43,477 bases of DNA, taken from Nonomuraea antri. Lineage in GTDB: Bacteria > Actinomycetota > Actinomycetes > Streptosporangiales > Streptosporangiaceae. The stretch covers positions 1 through 43,477 of the forward strand of contig NZ_JABCPZ010000074.1 in the NCBI RefSeq assembly GCF_013283785.1, in the 5' to 3' direction. Below the pieces are notes generated by a model, which had not been told where the DNA came from, ran no database searches, and worked only from the letters and a program-made list of their open reading frames with translations. Position numbers and translations under genes: made by a program. Below, one piece after another: positions 14,929 through 22,460 of this stretch. Numbering within the stretch: position 1 is the first letter of the stretch; the number at the start of each line of letters is the position of its first letter.

Positions 14929-15781
14929 CTATCGCGAGCTGCGTCAGACCAGGGCCAGGTTCCCCGAACGCATCGCGGAAGCGGCGGCAGGACGGCGGCG
15001 CAGGCCGCTGCTCGGCGACCGCGACCAACTGATGATCATCGCGGCCGACCATCCGGCCAGGGGCGCGCTCGGCGTCGGCGGCCGGCCGCTGGCCATGGCC
15101 AGCCGCGTCGAACTGCTCGACCGGCTGTGCGTCGCGCTGACCAGGCCGGGCGTGGACGGCCTGCTGGCCACCCCCGACGTGGTCGAGGACCTGCTGCTGC
15201 TCGGCGCGCTCGACGACCTGATCGTCATCGGCTCGATGAACCGGGGCGGGCTGCAGGGCGCGGTGTTCGAGTTCGACGACCGCTTCACCGCCTACGACAC
15301 CGACGCCATCGCCAGGATGCGGCTCGACGGCGGCAAGATGCTCTGCAGGATCGCGCTCGACGAGCCCGACACCGCCGGCACGCTGCAGTCCTGCGCCAGG
15401 GCCATCACCGAGCTGGCCGACGCCGGGCTGGTGGCGATGGTGGAGCCGTTCTGGTCGAGCAGGAGCGGGCACGACCTGTCGCCTGAAGGGGTGATCAGGG
15501 CCATCAACGTGGCTCAGGGGCTGGGCGTCACCTCCGCGCGCACCTGGCTGAAGATCCCGGTCGTGGCGGACATGGAACGGGTCATGCAGGCCACCACGCT
15601 GCCGACGCTGCTGCTCGGCGGCGACCCCGGCGACACGCCCGACCTGGCCTACGCGTCCTGGCGCAAGGCGCTGCGGCTGCCGGGCGTGCGCGGGCTGGTG
15701 GTCGGCCGCGCCCTGCTCTACCCGCCGGACGACGACGTGGCCGCCGCCGTCGACACCGCCGTCTCCATGCTGGAACCCTGA
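14921..15781 (+). CDS. Cgl0159-family (beta/alpha)8-barrel protein, aldolase-like
   Basis: A 286-residue protein matching, as I recall it, the Cgl0159 family first noticed in the inositol cluster of Corynebacterium glutamicum and often labelled deoxyribose-phosphate-aldolase-like. Visible blocks are LMIIAADHPARGALGVG (~37-53), GVDGLLATPDVVEDLL, IGSMNRGGLQGAVFE, DGGKMLCRIAL with Lys ~141, MVEPFW and TWLKIPVV with Lys ~208; either lysine could be a Schiff-base residue. Starts at a TTG that overlaps the preceding stop by 8 bp, the third coupled gene of the operon. Expected to act late in the same sugar pathway, perhaps as an aldolase; unproven. Confidence 0.75.
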   Translation: MADYRELRQTRARFPERIAEAAAGRRRRPLLGDRDQLMIIAADHPARGALGVGGRPLAMASRVELLDRLCVALTRPGVDGLLATPDVVEDLLLLGALDDLIVIGSMNRGGLQGAVFEFDDRFTAYDTDAIARMRLDGGKMLCRIALDEPDTAGTLQSCARAITELADAGLVAMVEPFWSSRSGHDLSPEGVIRAINVAQGLGVTSARTWLKIPVVADMERVMQATTLPTLLLGGDPGDTPDLAYASWRKALRLPGVRGLVVGRALLYPPDDDVAAAVDTAVSMLEP

Positions 15782-15836
15782 TCAGGCGTTGTCCTCATCA
15801 GGCGGCGTCCTCATCAGGCGGTGTCCTGATCAGGTA
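15781..15836. repeat. 16-bp tandem repeat between convergent genes
   Basis: Three near-identical 16-bp units beginning ATCAGGCG and ending GTCCTC or GTCCTG (15781-15796, 15797-15812, 15813-15828), followed by a partial fourth (ATCAGG). The repeat starts at the stop of the Cgl0159-family gene and ends at the stop of the MFS gene. It could fold weakly but is not a typical terminator; slippage is the simplest origin. Confidence 0.75.
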
Positions 15837-16999
15837 TTGGACGGCTCGGCGGCCTGCTTCGGCTGGAATCCGGGCGCCAGCAGGACGATCGCGCCGGCCA
15901 GCACCAGCGGCGCCACGAACGCGACCCGCAGGTCCGTGGCGTCGGCGATCGGCCCGACCAGCGCCGCGCCGACGATGAAGCCGACGTAGTTGAAGAGGTT
16001 CACGCGGGCGATCGCCACCCCGGTGCCCGCCGGGTCCAGCCGCCCGGCGGCGGAGAACGACTGGGGCGCGATCACCGCCAGTCCCAGCCCGGTCAGCCCG
16101 AAGGCGGCGATGCCCAGCGGCTGGCTGGGCGCCAGCACGACACCGGCGAAGCCGAGCGTGGCCAGCACGCCGCCGATCCTGACGATGGCGGCCGGGCCGT
16201 ACGTCCTGACCGCCAGGTCGCCGCCGAGCCTGACCACCAGGGTGGCGGCCTGGTAGGCGGCGTAGGCCAGGGCGACCACGTTCGCGTTCGCGCCGAGTTC
16301 CTTGCTCATGAACACGGTGTTGAAGTTGGAGACGGCCGAGTCGCCGATGTAGAGGAAGAACATGGCCAGGCAGAGCGGGATCATCGGCTTCCACGGCAGC
16401 CTGCCCGCGGCCTGGGCGGCGCCGCCGGGCACCTGCTCCTCGGCCACCGTGTAGAGCGTCGGCCCGCAGTACAGCGACCCGGCCACGGCCAGCACCATCG
16501 GGATCGCCATCGTGACCGGCAGGGGCAGCGCGGCCCCGATCGCCGACACCCACAGCGCGCCGATCAGGCTGAGCGCGCTCCACACGCAGTGGAAGCCGTT
16601 CAGCACGGCCCGGTCGTAGCGGCGCTCGACGGCCACGCCCTGCATGTTCATGCCCGCGTCCACCGCGCCGACGGCCAGGCCGAACAGCAGCAGCGCGGGC
16701 ACCAGCAGCGGCACGGACGGCGCCAGCCCGGCCAGCACCACGGCCAGCGCCACGGCGGGCTGTGCGACGCGCAGCAGCAGCTTGCTGCCCAGCCGGGCGG
16801 CGAACGTGCCGGCCGCCACGCTGCCGATCCCGGCGAACACCGGCACGATCAGCAGCAACACGGTGAGCTCGCCCTCGCCGAGCCCGTGCTTGGCCTGCAG
16901 CGCGGCGACCTGGACGAGCAGCGTGGCGAAGGACAGCCCCTGCACGCCGTAGACGACGTAGGTGGCGAGGCGGGCTTGGCGATCACGTGGGGACGGCAC
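15830..16999 (-). CDS. Major facilitator superfamily transporter
   Basis: A 389-residue permease with about twelve hydrophobic helices split by a short polar loop near 185-200; GLAVGAVDAGMNMQGVAVER in the first half matches a branch of MFS proteins (fucose/glucose permease-like and related exporters). GTG 16999 is chosen because a full AGGAGG lies 5 nt upstream; the frame is open to a TTG at 17029. It converges on the inositol-type operon and is divergent from a TetR regulator. Uptake of the sugar for the neighbouring operon is possible, but TetR-paired MFS genes are often exporters, so direction and substrate remain open. Confidence 0.83.
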   Translation of the reverse strand: MPSPRDRQARLATYVVYGVQGLSFATLLVQVAALQAKHGLGEGELTVLLLIVPVFAGIGSVAAGTFAARLGSKLLLRVAQPAVALAVVLAGLAPSVPLLVPALLLFGLAVGAVDAGMNMQGVAVERRYDRAVLNGFHCVWSALSLIGALWVSAIGAALPLPVTMAIPMVLAVAGSLYCGPTLYTVAEEQVPGGAAQAAGRLPWKPMIPLCLAMFFLYIGDSAVSNFNTVFMSKELGANANVVALAYAAYQAATLVVRLGGDLAVRTYGPAAIVRIGGVLATLGFAGVVLAPSQPLGIAAFGLTGLGLAVIAPQSFSAAGRLDPAGTGVAIARVNLFNYVGFIVGAALVGPIADATDLRVAFVAPLVLAGAIVLLAPGFQPKQAAEPSNT

Positions 17000-17010
17000 G
17001 GCGGCCTCCT

Positions 17011-17027
17011 GATTTTGGGGGGAAATC
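17011..17027. promoter_or_regulatory. Candidate operator between MFS and TetR genes
   Basis: Inverted repeat GATTT (17011-17015) / AAATC (17023-17027), next to the MFS Shine-Dalgarno, in the 117-bp divergent spacer. The only AT-rich element there, so a plausible TetR site. Confidence 0.35.
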
Positions 17028-17116
17028 AAACGTGAGGCGGAGTCAGGTTAGCGCCGCTCCAGCCGCCGCGCCAGCACGAGATCCAGGGGCGATTCCCCGC
17101 AAGGTAGGGTGCCGGG

Positions 17117-17716
17117 GTGAAACGGGGATACGCGTCGGGCGATGCGCGCAAAGAGCGCATCCTGGCCACCGCGCTCCTGGAGTTCGCCGAGAACGGCTAC
17201 CGGGGCGCGTCCCTGGCCCGCATCGCCGAGCGCGTCGAGTTGTCGCAGGCCGGGCTGCTGCACCACTTCAAGAGCAAGGACCGGCTGCTCATCGCGGTGC
17301 TCGACTACCGCGACGCGCTCGACGAGCGCAGATTCGACTTCGCCGCGATGAGCGCGGTCGCCGCGCTGCACGCCCTGGTCGGCGTCGTCGAGCACAACGC
17401 CCGGGTGCCCGGCCTGGTGCAGCTCTTCTCGGTGATCAGCGGCGAGGCCGTCACCCCTGACCACCCCGGCCACGAGTGGGCCAGGGAGCGCTACCGCCGG
17501 CTGCGCGCGAACGTGGCCGAGGCGCTGCGCCAGGGCGCGGAACGCGGCGAGTTCCGCGCCGACCTCGACGCCGAGGCGCACGCCGACCGGCTGATCGCCA
17601 TGATGGACGGCCTGCAGACCCAGTGGCTAATCGACCCTGACCGGGTGGACATGGCGGCCGTCTTCCGCGGCTACGTCGACGATCTCATCGCCGCGCTCGC
17701 CCCCGCCCCCGCCTAG
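17117..17716 (+). CDS. TetR-family repressor
   Basis: A 199-residue regulator. The helix-turn-helix is at ~20-55 (ALLEFAENGYRGASLARIAERVELSQAGLLHHFKSKDRLL), and the remaining helices form the ligand-binding and dimer domain ending in a TetR_C-like block (DLDAEAHADRLIAMMDGLQTQWLID). It starts with GTG; GGTAGGG lies about 8 nt upstream. Divergent from the MFS transporter, which is its most likely target. Its last 90 nt overlap the 3' end of the convergent DUF998 gene. Confidence 0.87.
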   Translation: MKRGYASGDARKERILATALLEFAENGYRGASLARIAERVELSQAGLLHHFKSKDRLLIAVLDYRDALDERRFDFAAMSAVAALHALVGVVEHNARVPGLVQLFSVISGEAVTPDHPGHEWARERYRRLRANVAEALRQGAERGEFRADLDAEAHADRLIAMMDGLQTQWLIDPDRVDMAAVFRGYVDDLIAALAPAPA

Positions 17717-18328
17717 CCGCTTGGCCGCCGCCCACACGCCCAGCGCGATCAGCCCGGCCACCTCGACGATCGCCAGGCCCCGCTCGACCAGGCCGAGCGG
17801 CATGATCCGATACCAGGGCAGCCCCTGCTGTGCGCCGATGTACATGGCCACGCCCATCGCGGCCACGTACAGCACCGAGCAGATCCCGAAGCCGAACGCG
17901 ACCAGCGAGGCCGGCCGCCGCTCACGGCCGCGCCACGGCCTGGCGATGATCACCACCGCCAGCGGCAGGCAGAGGAAGGCCAGGAAACTGCCGAAGCGGT
18001 GAATGCTGCCGCTCATGCTCGGGCCGACCGACCAGTCGTGCTTGTGGAACAGGCCGGCCAGCAGCAGTCCCGCGCTCCAGGCCAGCAGCGCGAGCAGGCC
18101 GATCAGCCCGGCCAGGCGGCGGCGGGCCAGCGACAGTCCGATCGCCGCCGAGCCGATGGCCAGCAGCACCACGCCGGTGCCGAAGATCCAGGCGTCGGGG
18201 CCGAGGCCGTGTTCGCTGATCGTCCGTCTCAGCAGGTTCATCTCGCCGAGACTGGCCACTTCCAGGCCCACGATCATCGTGACGCCCGCGCCGACCGCGC
18301 CCAGTCCCCATCGTGCGGGTAAATGCAC
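17627..18328 (-). CDS. DUF998 family membrane protein
   Basis: A 233-residue protein with six hydrophobic helices: ~8-28, ~45-68, ~75-98, ~115-135, ~145-165, ~185-205; MNLLRRTISEHGLGPDAWIF early on is typical of DUF998 (a family distantly related to cytochrome b561-like or 5TM membrane proteins). Function unknown. GTG 18328 has GGGAGG 5 nt upstream; a GTG two codons earlier is less well placed. The C-terminal ~30 residues are hydrophilic and overlap the TetR gene tail by 90 nt on the other strand; the conserved part ends before the overlap, so the overhang may be a run-on after loss of an earlier stop. Confidence 0.78.
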   Translation of the reverse strand: MHLPARWGLGAVGAGVTMIVGLEVASLGEMNLLRRTISEHGLGPDAWIFGTGVVLLAIGSAAIGLSLARRRLAGLIGLLALLAWSAGLLLAGLFHKHDWSVGPSMSGSIHRFGSFLAFLCLPLAVVIIARPWRGRERRPASLVAFGFGICSVLYVAAMGVAMYIGAQQGLPWYRIMPLGLVERGLAIVEVAGLIALGVWAAAKRLGGGGGERGDEIVDVAAEDGRHVHPVRVD

Positions 18329-18415
18329 GCCCACCTCCCTTTTGCCAGATCAACGGCGAAGCCCGGTCATCGATTCCTGCGGTTTCCCGGCCCGTCACGG
18401 GGAATCCGGCGGGGA

Positions 18416-18449
18416 CTCGTCGTGCGGCGGGGGCTCGTCGTGCGGCGGG
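18416..18449. repeat. 18-bp-period direct repeat in the DUF998/DUF1707 spacer
   Basis: CTCGTCGTGCGGCGGG occurs at 18416-18431 and 18434-18449, 18 bp apart, in the 225-bp divergent spacer (18329-18553). The rest of the spacer is GC-rich, with no clear promoter hexamers. A codon-like period suggests former coding sequence or slippage. Confidence 0.6.
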
Positions 18450-18553
18450 CGCGAGTCCGGTCGCGGACCTCCCCGGGGCCGGCGCGAAACCGGCCGCAAC
18501 GCCGCTCCGCCGGACACGAGCGAATTTCCCGGCTGCCGGATATCGTCGGAAGT

Positions 18554-19207
18554 GTGAACGAACGCGCGGGATCGTGGTTGCCGAAGCTGCAGGAAGTCGG
18601 AGAGCGGCTGGCCGAGGAGTGGGTGTCCTCGCGCCGTCCCCCCGCGTCCGGCGGCGACGCGCCGCAACCGCACGAGCTGCGCGCGTCCGACGCCGACAGG
18701 GAACGCATCGCCCAGGTGCTCCAGGACGCGCACGCCGACGGCCGGCTCGACCTGTCCGAGCTGGAGGAACGGCTCGGCGTCGTCTACTCCGCGCGCACCC
18801 TCGGCGAGTTGGCCGGGCTGACCGCCGACCTCCTGCCGGAAGACGAGCAGCCGCTCAAGCTCGACGGGCGGCCGGTGTCGGCGTTCTTCAAGAAGGAGCA
18901 GCGCGGCGGGCGCTGGGTGGTGCCGGCCGAGCTCGACGTGACCGCCATGTTCGGCACCACCAAGCTGGACTTCCGCGACGCGATCCTGCAGAACCGGCGC
19001 ATCATCATCAACGCCACGCTGGTCTTCGGCGGGCTGGAGATCCACGTCCCCGAAGACCTGGAGGTCATCCGGGTCGCCAAGGGCAACACGGTCAGGCTCA
19101 CCAAGCAGCCGACCGAACCCGACGGGCCCGTCGTCGAGGTGCGCACGACGAACTTCGCCGGCGACGTCAAGGTCAAGGAGCCCCCGCGCCGCAAGCGCCG
19201 CCGCTGA
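18554..19207 (+). CDS. DUF1707 domain protein with LiaF-like C-terminal domain
   Basis: A 217-residue protein. The DUF1707 block lies at ~43-95: LRASDADRERIAQVLQDAHA, then GRLDLSELEERL and TLGELAGLTADL, the pattern of small actinobacterial proteins. Residues ~120-195 resemble the cell-wall-active antibiotic response (LiaF C-terminal, DUF2154) beta-helix: MFGTTKLDFRDA, INATLVFGGLEIHVPEDLEV. No membrane helix is visible, and the tail is strongly basic (KEPPRRKRRR). By analogy with LiaF it may be linked to envelope-stress sensing; that is inference. GTG 18554 is the start nearest to the domain; earlier starts would add a Pro/Arg-rich stretch with no homology that I recognise. Confidence 0.8.
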   Translation: MNERAGSWLPKLQEVGERLAEEWVSSRRPPASGGDAPQPHELRASDADRERIAQVLQDAHADGRLDLSELEERLGVVYSARTLGELAGLTADLLPEDEQPLKLDGRPVSAFFKKEQRGGRWVVPAELDVTAMFGTTKLDFRDAILQNRRIIINATLVFGGLEIHVPEDLEVIRVAKGNTVRLTKQPTEPDGPVVEVRTTNFAGDVKVKEPPRRKRRR

Positions 19208-19243
19208 CCGGTTCGCCCGGTGCGCGGCGGCGCCACGAACGGG

Positions 19244-20278
19244 TCAGCCGGCCGTGTCGAAGTTGATGGCGCTGTAGGCACGCAGCTTCCAGAGCTGGTG
19301 CTCGCTCTCCACCTTCCTGATCGTGCCCGAGCGGCCGCGCATGACCAGCGAGCTGGTCACCGCCACGCCCGAGCGGAACCTGACGCCCTGCATGAGCTCG
19401 CCCTGCGTGATGCCCGTCGCGGCGAAGAACACGTCGTCGGAGCGCACCAGGTCGTTGGTGGTGAGCACCTGGTCGAGGTCGTGCCCGGCGTCGAGCGCCT
19501 TGCGGCGCTCGGCGTCGTCGCGCGGCCACAGCTTGCCCTGGATCACGCCGCCCAGGCACTTGAGCGCGCACGCGGCCACGATGCCCTCCGGGGTGCCGCC
19601 GATGCCCAGCATCAGGTCGATGCCGGTGCCCGCGCGGGCGGCCATGATGGCGCCGGCCACGTCGCCGTCGGTGATGAACTTGATCCGCGCGCCCGTCTCC
19701 CTGATCTCCTTGACGAGCTGCTCGTGCCTGGGACGGTCGAGGATGACCACGGTCACGTCGGAGGCCGAGCAGTGCTTGGCCCGGGCCACCGCCTGGATGT
19801 TCGCCGCCACCGGGGCGTTGATGTCCACCACGTCGGCCGCCTCCGGGCCGGTGACCAGCTTCTCCATGTAGAACACGGCCGACGGGTCGTACATCGAGCC
19901 GCGCTCGCTCACCGCGATCACCGACACCGCGTCGGGCATGCCGAGCGCGGTCAGCCTGGTGCCGTCGATCGGGTCGACGGCCACGTCGCAGTCGGGCCCG
20001 CTGCCGTCGCCGACGTGCTCGCCGTTGAACAGCATGGGCGCGTGGTCCTTCTCGCCCTCGCCGATCACCACGACGCCGTTCATGGACACCGTGTTGATCA
20101 GCTGGCGCATCGCGTTCACCGCCGCGCCGTCGGCGCCGTTCTTGTCCCCCCGGCCGACCCAGCGGGCCGCCGACATCGCCGCCGCCTCGGTGACGCGGAC
20201 GAGCTCCATCGCCAGGTTGCGATCAGGGGCGTGCTCTCCCGTGGCGAGTGCTGCCGGTACCGACGTCTGATCGGACAT
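19244..20278 (-). CDS. glpX: Fructose-1,6-bisphosphatase, class II
   Basis: A 344-residue GlpX-type phosphatase that removes the 1-phosphate of fructose 1,6-bisphosphate in gluconeogenesis. The lithium-sensitive phosphatase motifs are present: GEGEKDHAPMLFNGE (~75-89) and DPIDGT (~105-110) bind the metal ions and the phosphate; LILDRPRHEQL-type and GIGGTPEGIVAACALKCLGG blocks follow. In mycobacteria, as I recall, GlpX is the main bisphosphatase and lies next to a class II fumarase gene; here fumC is 14 kb away. ATG 20278 has GAGGAGG 9 nt upstream; a GTG at 20302 is possible. Transcribed divergently from a TetR gene, with a recognisable promoter. Confidence 0.95.
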   Translation of the reverse strand: MSDQTSVPAALATGEHAPDRNLAMELVRVTEAAAMSAARWVGRGDKNGADGAAVNAMRQLINTVSMNGVVVIGEGEKDHAPMLFNGEHVGDGSGPDCDVAVDPIDGTRLTALGMPDAVSVIAVSERGSMYDPSAVFYMEKLVTGPEAADVVDINAPVAANIQAVARAKHCSASDVTVVILDRPRHEQLVKEIRETGARIKFITDGDVAGAIMAARAGTGIDLMLGIGGTPEGIVAACALKCLGGVIQGKLWPRDDAERRKALDAGHDLDQVLTTNDLVRSDDVFFAATGITQGELMQGVRFRSGVAVTSSLVMRGRSGTIRKVESEHQLWKLRAYSAINFDTAG

Positions 20279-20299
20279 GATGCGTGGCCTCCTCGTGGA

Positions 20300-20339
20300 C
20301 AACTACCTCGATCGTAGTTGCCGGTCTTTTCCCGGTCAG
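20300..20339 (-). promoter_or_regulatory. glpX promoter with an overlapping inverted repeat
   Basis: On the minus strand, CTGACC (20339-20334) and TACGAT (20316-20311) are separated by 17 nt and form a reasonable vegetative promoter 33 nt upstream of the glpX ATG. A perfect 7-bp inverted repeat, CAACTAC (20300-20306) / GTAGTTG (20314-20320), covers the -10 and the predicted start site, a typical repressor position. Confidence 0.5.
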
Positions 20340-20449
20340 AGGGGGATAATCTCTCCTACTCGGATTACTCCTCTGCCCAGCGAGTTCGTACTGACTCGGC
20401 GCCCGGCCCATCTCTGTAAGCTTCACTTGGTCCCCTACGAGGAGGTCGC

Positions 20450-21058
20450 ATGAGCGAGGTCTCAGGCGCGGTCACGGCACCACGCACATCCGAGCGCGGC
20501 GCGGCCACGCGTAGCTCCCTTCTCGCCGCGGCCAGGGACGTCTTCGTCTCCAAGGGCTTCGCCGAGGCCGGCGTGACCGACGTGGTCGCCAGGGCCGAGG
20601 CCAGCGTGGGCAGCCTCTACCACCACTTCTCCGGCAAGGCCGACCTCTACCTCACGCTGTGGGAGGAGTTCCAGGCCAGGCAGACCCAGCGCACCAAGCA
20701 GGCCGCGCGCGCGGCCCGGGCGGCCGGCGAGAGCGACCCGATGGGCGTGTTCATCAGCGCCGCGCGCGCCTACCTCGAAGGCTGCCTGGAGGAGCGGGAG
20801 CTGTCCGCGCTGTTCCTGCGCGGAGACGGCCCGCCCGGCTTCGAGGTGGTCATGCGCGACCGCCTGCGTACGTGGGCGCAGCGCAACGCCGCCCTGTTCG
20901 AGAACCAGCCCGCGCTCGTCGTGGTGATCACCGGGGCGCTGGCGGCGGCGGTGTCGGAGGTGGTGCCCTCGGGCGACCGGGCGCTGGCCGAGGAGGTGCT
21001 CGCCATCATCGGGCAGATCCGCCCGGCCACTTCGGCGACCACCGCCGCCAGCGGGTAA
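20450..21058 (+). CDS. TetR-family regulator
   Basis: A 202-residue protein with a helix-turn-helix at ~25-62 (ARDVFVSKGFAEAGVTDVVARAEASVGSLYHHFSGKADLYLTL) and a helical ligand domain. An excellent GAGGAGG sits 5 nt before the ATG. It lies 171 bp from divergent glpX and 11 bp before the DUF4245 gene, with which it may be cotranscribed. Its target is unclear: control of glpX through the inverted repeat at 20300-20320 is one option. Confidence 0.85.
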   Translation: MSEVSGAVTAPRTSERGAATRSSLLAAARDVFVSKGFAEAGVTDVVARAEASVGSLYHHFSGKADLYLTLWEEFQARQTQRTKQAARAARAAGESDPMGVFISAARAYLEGCLEERELSALFLRGDGPPGFEVVMRDRLRTWAQRNAALFENQPALVVVITGALAAAVSEVVPSGDRALAEEVLAIIGQIRPATSATTAASG

Positions 21059-21069
21059 CCTCGCCAACT

Positions 21070-21606
21070 GTGCGACGCTTCTCCCAGAGTTTCTACGGCT
21101 ACGCGGTGGCCCTGTTCATCTGCCTGGCGGCGGTGGGGCTGTTCCTGCTGGTGACCCCGCAGAGCCGGGAGGAGCACATTCCGCGGCTCGACTACTCGAT
21201 CACCGTCGCCAACTTCGGTCACACGGTGCCGTACCAGGTGTGGGCCCCGGCGAAGGACCCCGAGGGCTGGATACCCAACAGCAACAGGAAGGCCAAGGGC
21301 GCCGACGGCTCCGAGGTGCTCTTCCTCGGCTACGCCACCGCCGAGCGCGAGCACGCGATGTTCGCGCAGAGCAACGAGAAGCCTGCCGCCGAGTTCGCCA
21401 ACCGCATCGCCAACACGAACAAGGCCGTCGGCACCCAGCAGGTCGGCGGGGTGGCCTGGGAGCAGCGCTTCCGCGAGGACAAGAAGCAGCGTTCGCTGGT
21501 GCGCGTCCTGCCCGACGTCACGCTGGTGATCACCGGCACCGCCGACTGGCCCGAGCTCGCCGCCCTGGCCGCGTCGTTGCAGCAGCGTCCGCTGGCCACC
21601 GACTGA
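21070..21606 (+). CDS. DUF4245 membrane-anchored protein
   Basis: A 178-residue protein with one N-terminal membrane helix (~8-29, YGYAVALFICLAAVGLFLLV) followed by an extracytoplasmic domain: PYQVWAPAKDPEGWIPNSNR and ITGTADWPELAALAASL match the DUF4245 pattern of actinobacteria. Function unknown. It begins with GTG 21070, 11 bp after the TetR stop, without a strong ribosome-binding site. As I recall, the same family member sits divergently next to glpX in Mycobacterium tuberculosis, so the position is conserved apart from the inserted TetR gene. Confidence 0.82.
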   Translation: MRRFSQSFYGYAVALFICLAAVGLFLLVTPQSREEHIPRLDYSITVANFGHTVPYQVWAPAKDPEGWIPNSNRKAKGADGSEVLFLGYATAEREHAMFAQSNEKPAAEFANRIANTNKAVGTQQVGGVAWEQRFREDKKQRSLVRVLPDVTLVITGTADWPELAALAASLQQRPLATD

Positions 21607-21660
21607 CCCCCGACGCGCTGATGGCCCGGGTTGTCGGCGGGCGCGTCTAGGGTGGTGGCC

Positions 21661-21897
21661 GTGGCAGACGAGAAGGCACCCTCATACGAGCAGGCCCGCG
21701 AGGAGCTGACCGAGGTGGTGCGCCGCCTGGAGACGGGCGGGCTCACGCTGGAGCAGTCGATCGAGCTGTGGGAGCGGGGGGAGAAGCTGGCCGCCATCTG
21801 CGAGGAGTGGCTGCAGGGCGCCCGGGTCAAGCTCGCCGCCGCGATGGCCAGGAGGTCCGAGCCGGGCGCCGGCCACGGCGACGACCGGCCGTTCTGA
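21661..21897 (+). CDS. xseB: Exodeoxyribonuclease VII small subunit
   Basis: A 78-residue helical protein: SYEQAREELTEVVRRLETGGLTLEQSIELWERGEKLAAICEEWL is the classic XseB pattern of two antiparallel helices. It assembles with XseA to make the single-strand-specific exonuclease VII. GTG 21661 is the start, with GGTGG just upstream. It is on the plus strand after DUF4245, whereas xseA is on the minus strand 1.3 kb away, so the usual xseA-xseB operon is broken here. Confidence 0.92.
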   Translation: MADEKAPSYEQAREELTEVVRRLETGGLTLEQSIELWERGEKLAAICEEWLQGARVKLAAAMARRSEPGAGHGDDRPF

Positions 21898-21958
21898 CCT
21901 TCCCGGCCCGACTGCCGGCCCTGCCTTCGAAGGTCGCTTCTGTCTGCTCTGTGGTGGC

Positions 21959-22372
21959 TCAGGCGCTCGCGCGGTAGAGGGCCACGACCGGGATGCGGCG
22001 GCTGGTCCTGCGCTCGTACTCGGCGAAGCCGGCCGCCTGGGCGACCATCCTGGCGTAGAGCGCGTCACGCTCGTCGCCCTCCACGAACTCCGCCTTCACC
22101 TGGAACGTCTCGGTGCCCACCTCGGCCGTCGCGGCCGGCGTGGCACGCAGGTTGTGATACCAGGCCGGGTGGTGGTCGGCGCCGCCGTTGGAGGCGATGA
22201 CGATGTAGCGCTCGCCGTCGGCCAGGTACATGACGGGGCTGGTCACCTGGTTGCCGGTGCGTGCGCCGGTGGTGGTGAGCAAGACGAGGGGCGAGCCTTC
22301 GAACATGCCGCCGACCTTGCCGTCGTTGGCCCGGAACTCCTCGATGACCTTCTGGTTGAACTCGCTCGCCAT
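21959..22372 (-). CDS. Deazaflavin (F420)-dependent nitroreductase family protein
   Basis: A 137-residue protein of the Ddn/FDOR split-barrel type: LVLLTTTGARTGNQVTSPVMYLADGERYIVIASNGGADHHPAWYHNL is the family signature, including the F420-phosphate-binding region and the HPAWYHNL tryptophan motif. Expected to transfer hydride from reduced F420 to a quinone, nitro or xenobiotic substrate; the natural substrate is not known. AAGGAG lies 8 nt before ATG 22372. Divergent from a TetR gene, with two matching palindromes in the spacer. Confidence 0.88.
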   Translation of the reverse strand: MASEFNQKVIEEFRANDGKVGGMFEGSPLVLLTTTGARTGNQVTSPVMYLADGERYIVIASNGGADHHPAWYHNLRATPAATAEVGTETFQVKAEFVEGDERDALYARMVAQAAGFAEYERRTSRRIPVVALYRASA

Positions 22373-22385
22373 GATTCTCACTCCT

Positions 22386-22440
22386 TAATCGGAGAACTCT
22401 CCACTTATGCCCGCGAGCTTAACCGGAGAGTTCTCCGGTT
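22386..22440. promoter_or_regulatory. Paired TetR operators between the nitroreductase and TetR genes
   Basis: Two copies of GGAGA-N2-TCTCC. Site 2 (22421-22440) is a perfect palindrome with 9-bp arms AACCGGAGA / TCTCCGGTT around GT. Site 1 (22386-22407) has core GGAGA-AC-TCTCC (22391-22402) with weaker outer symmetry. Centres are 34 bp apart, about three helical turns. Site 1 lies against the nitroreductase Shine-Dalgarno and site 2 just before the TetR -10 (TATGCT, 22449-22454). Confidence 0.75.
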
Positions 22441-22460
22441 TCAAGCGGTATGCTGCTGGC

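Noticed and set aside
21924..21933. CCTTCGAAGG palindrome after xseB
   Set aside because: A 10-bp self-complementary stretch without a loop; probably chance, although it lies where a terminator could be.
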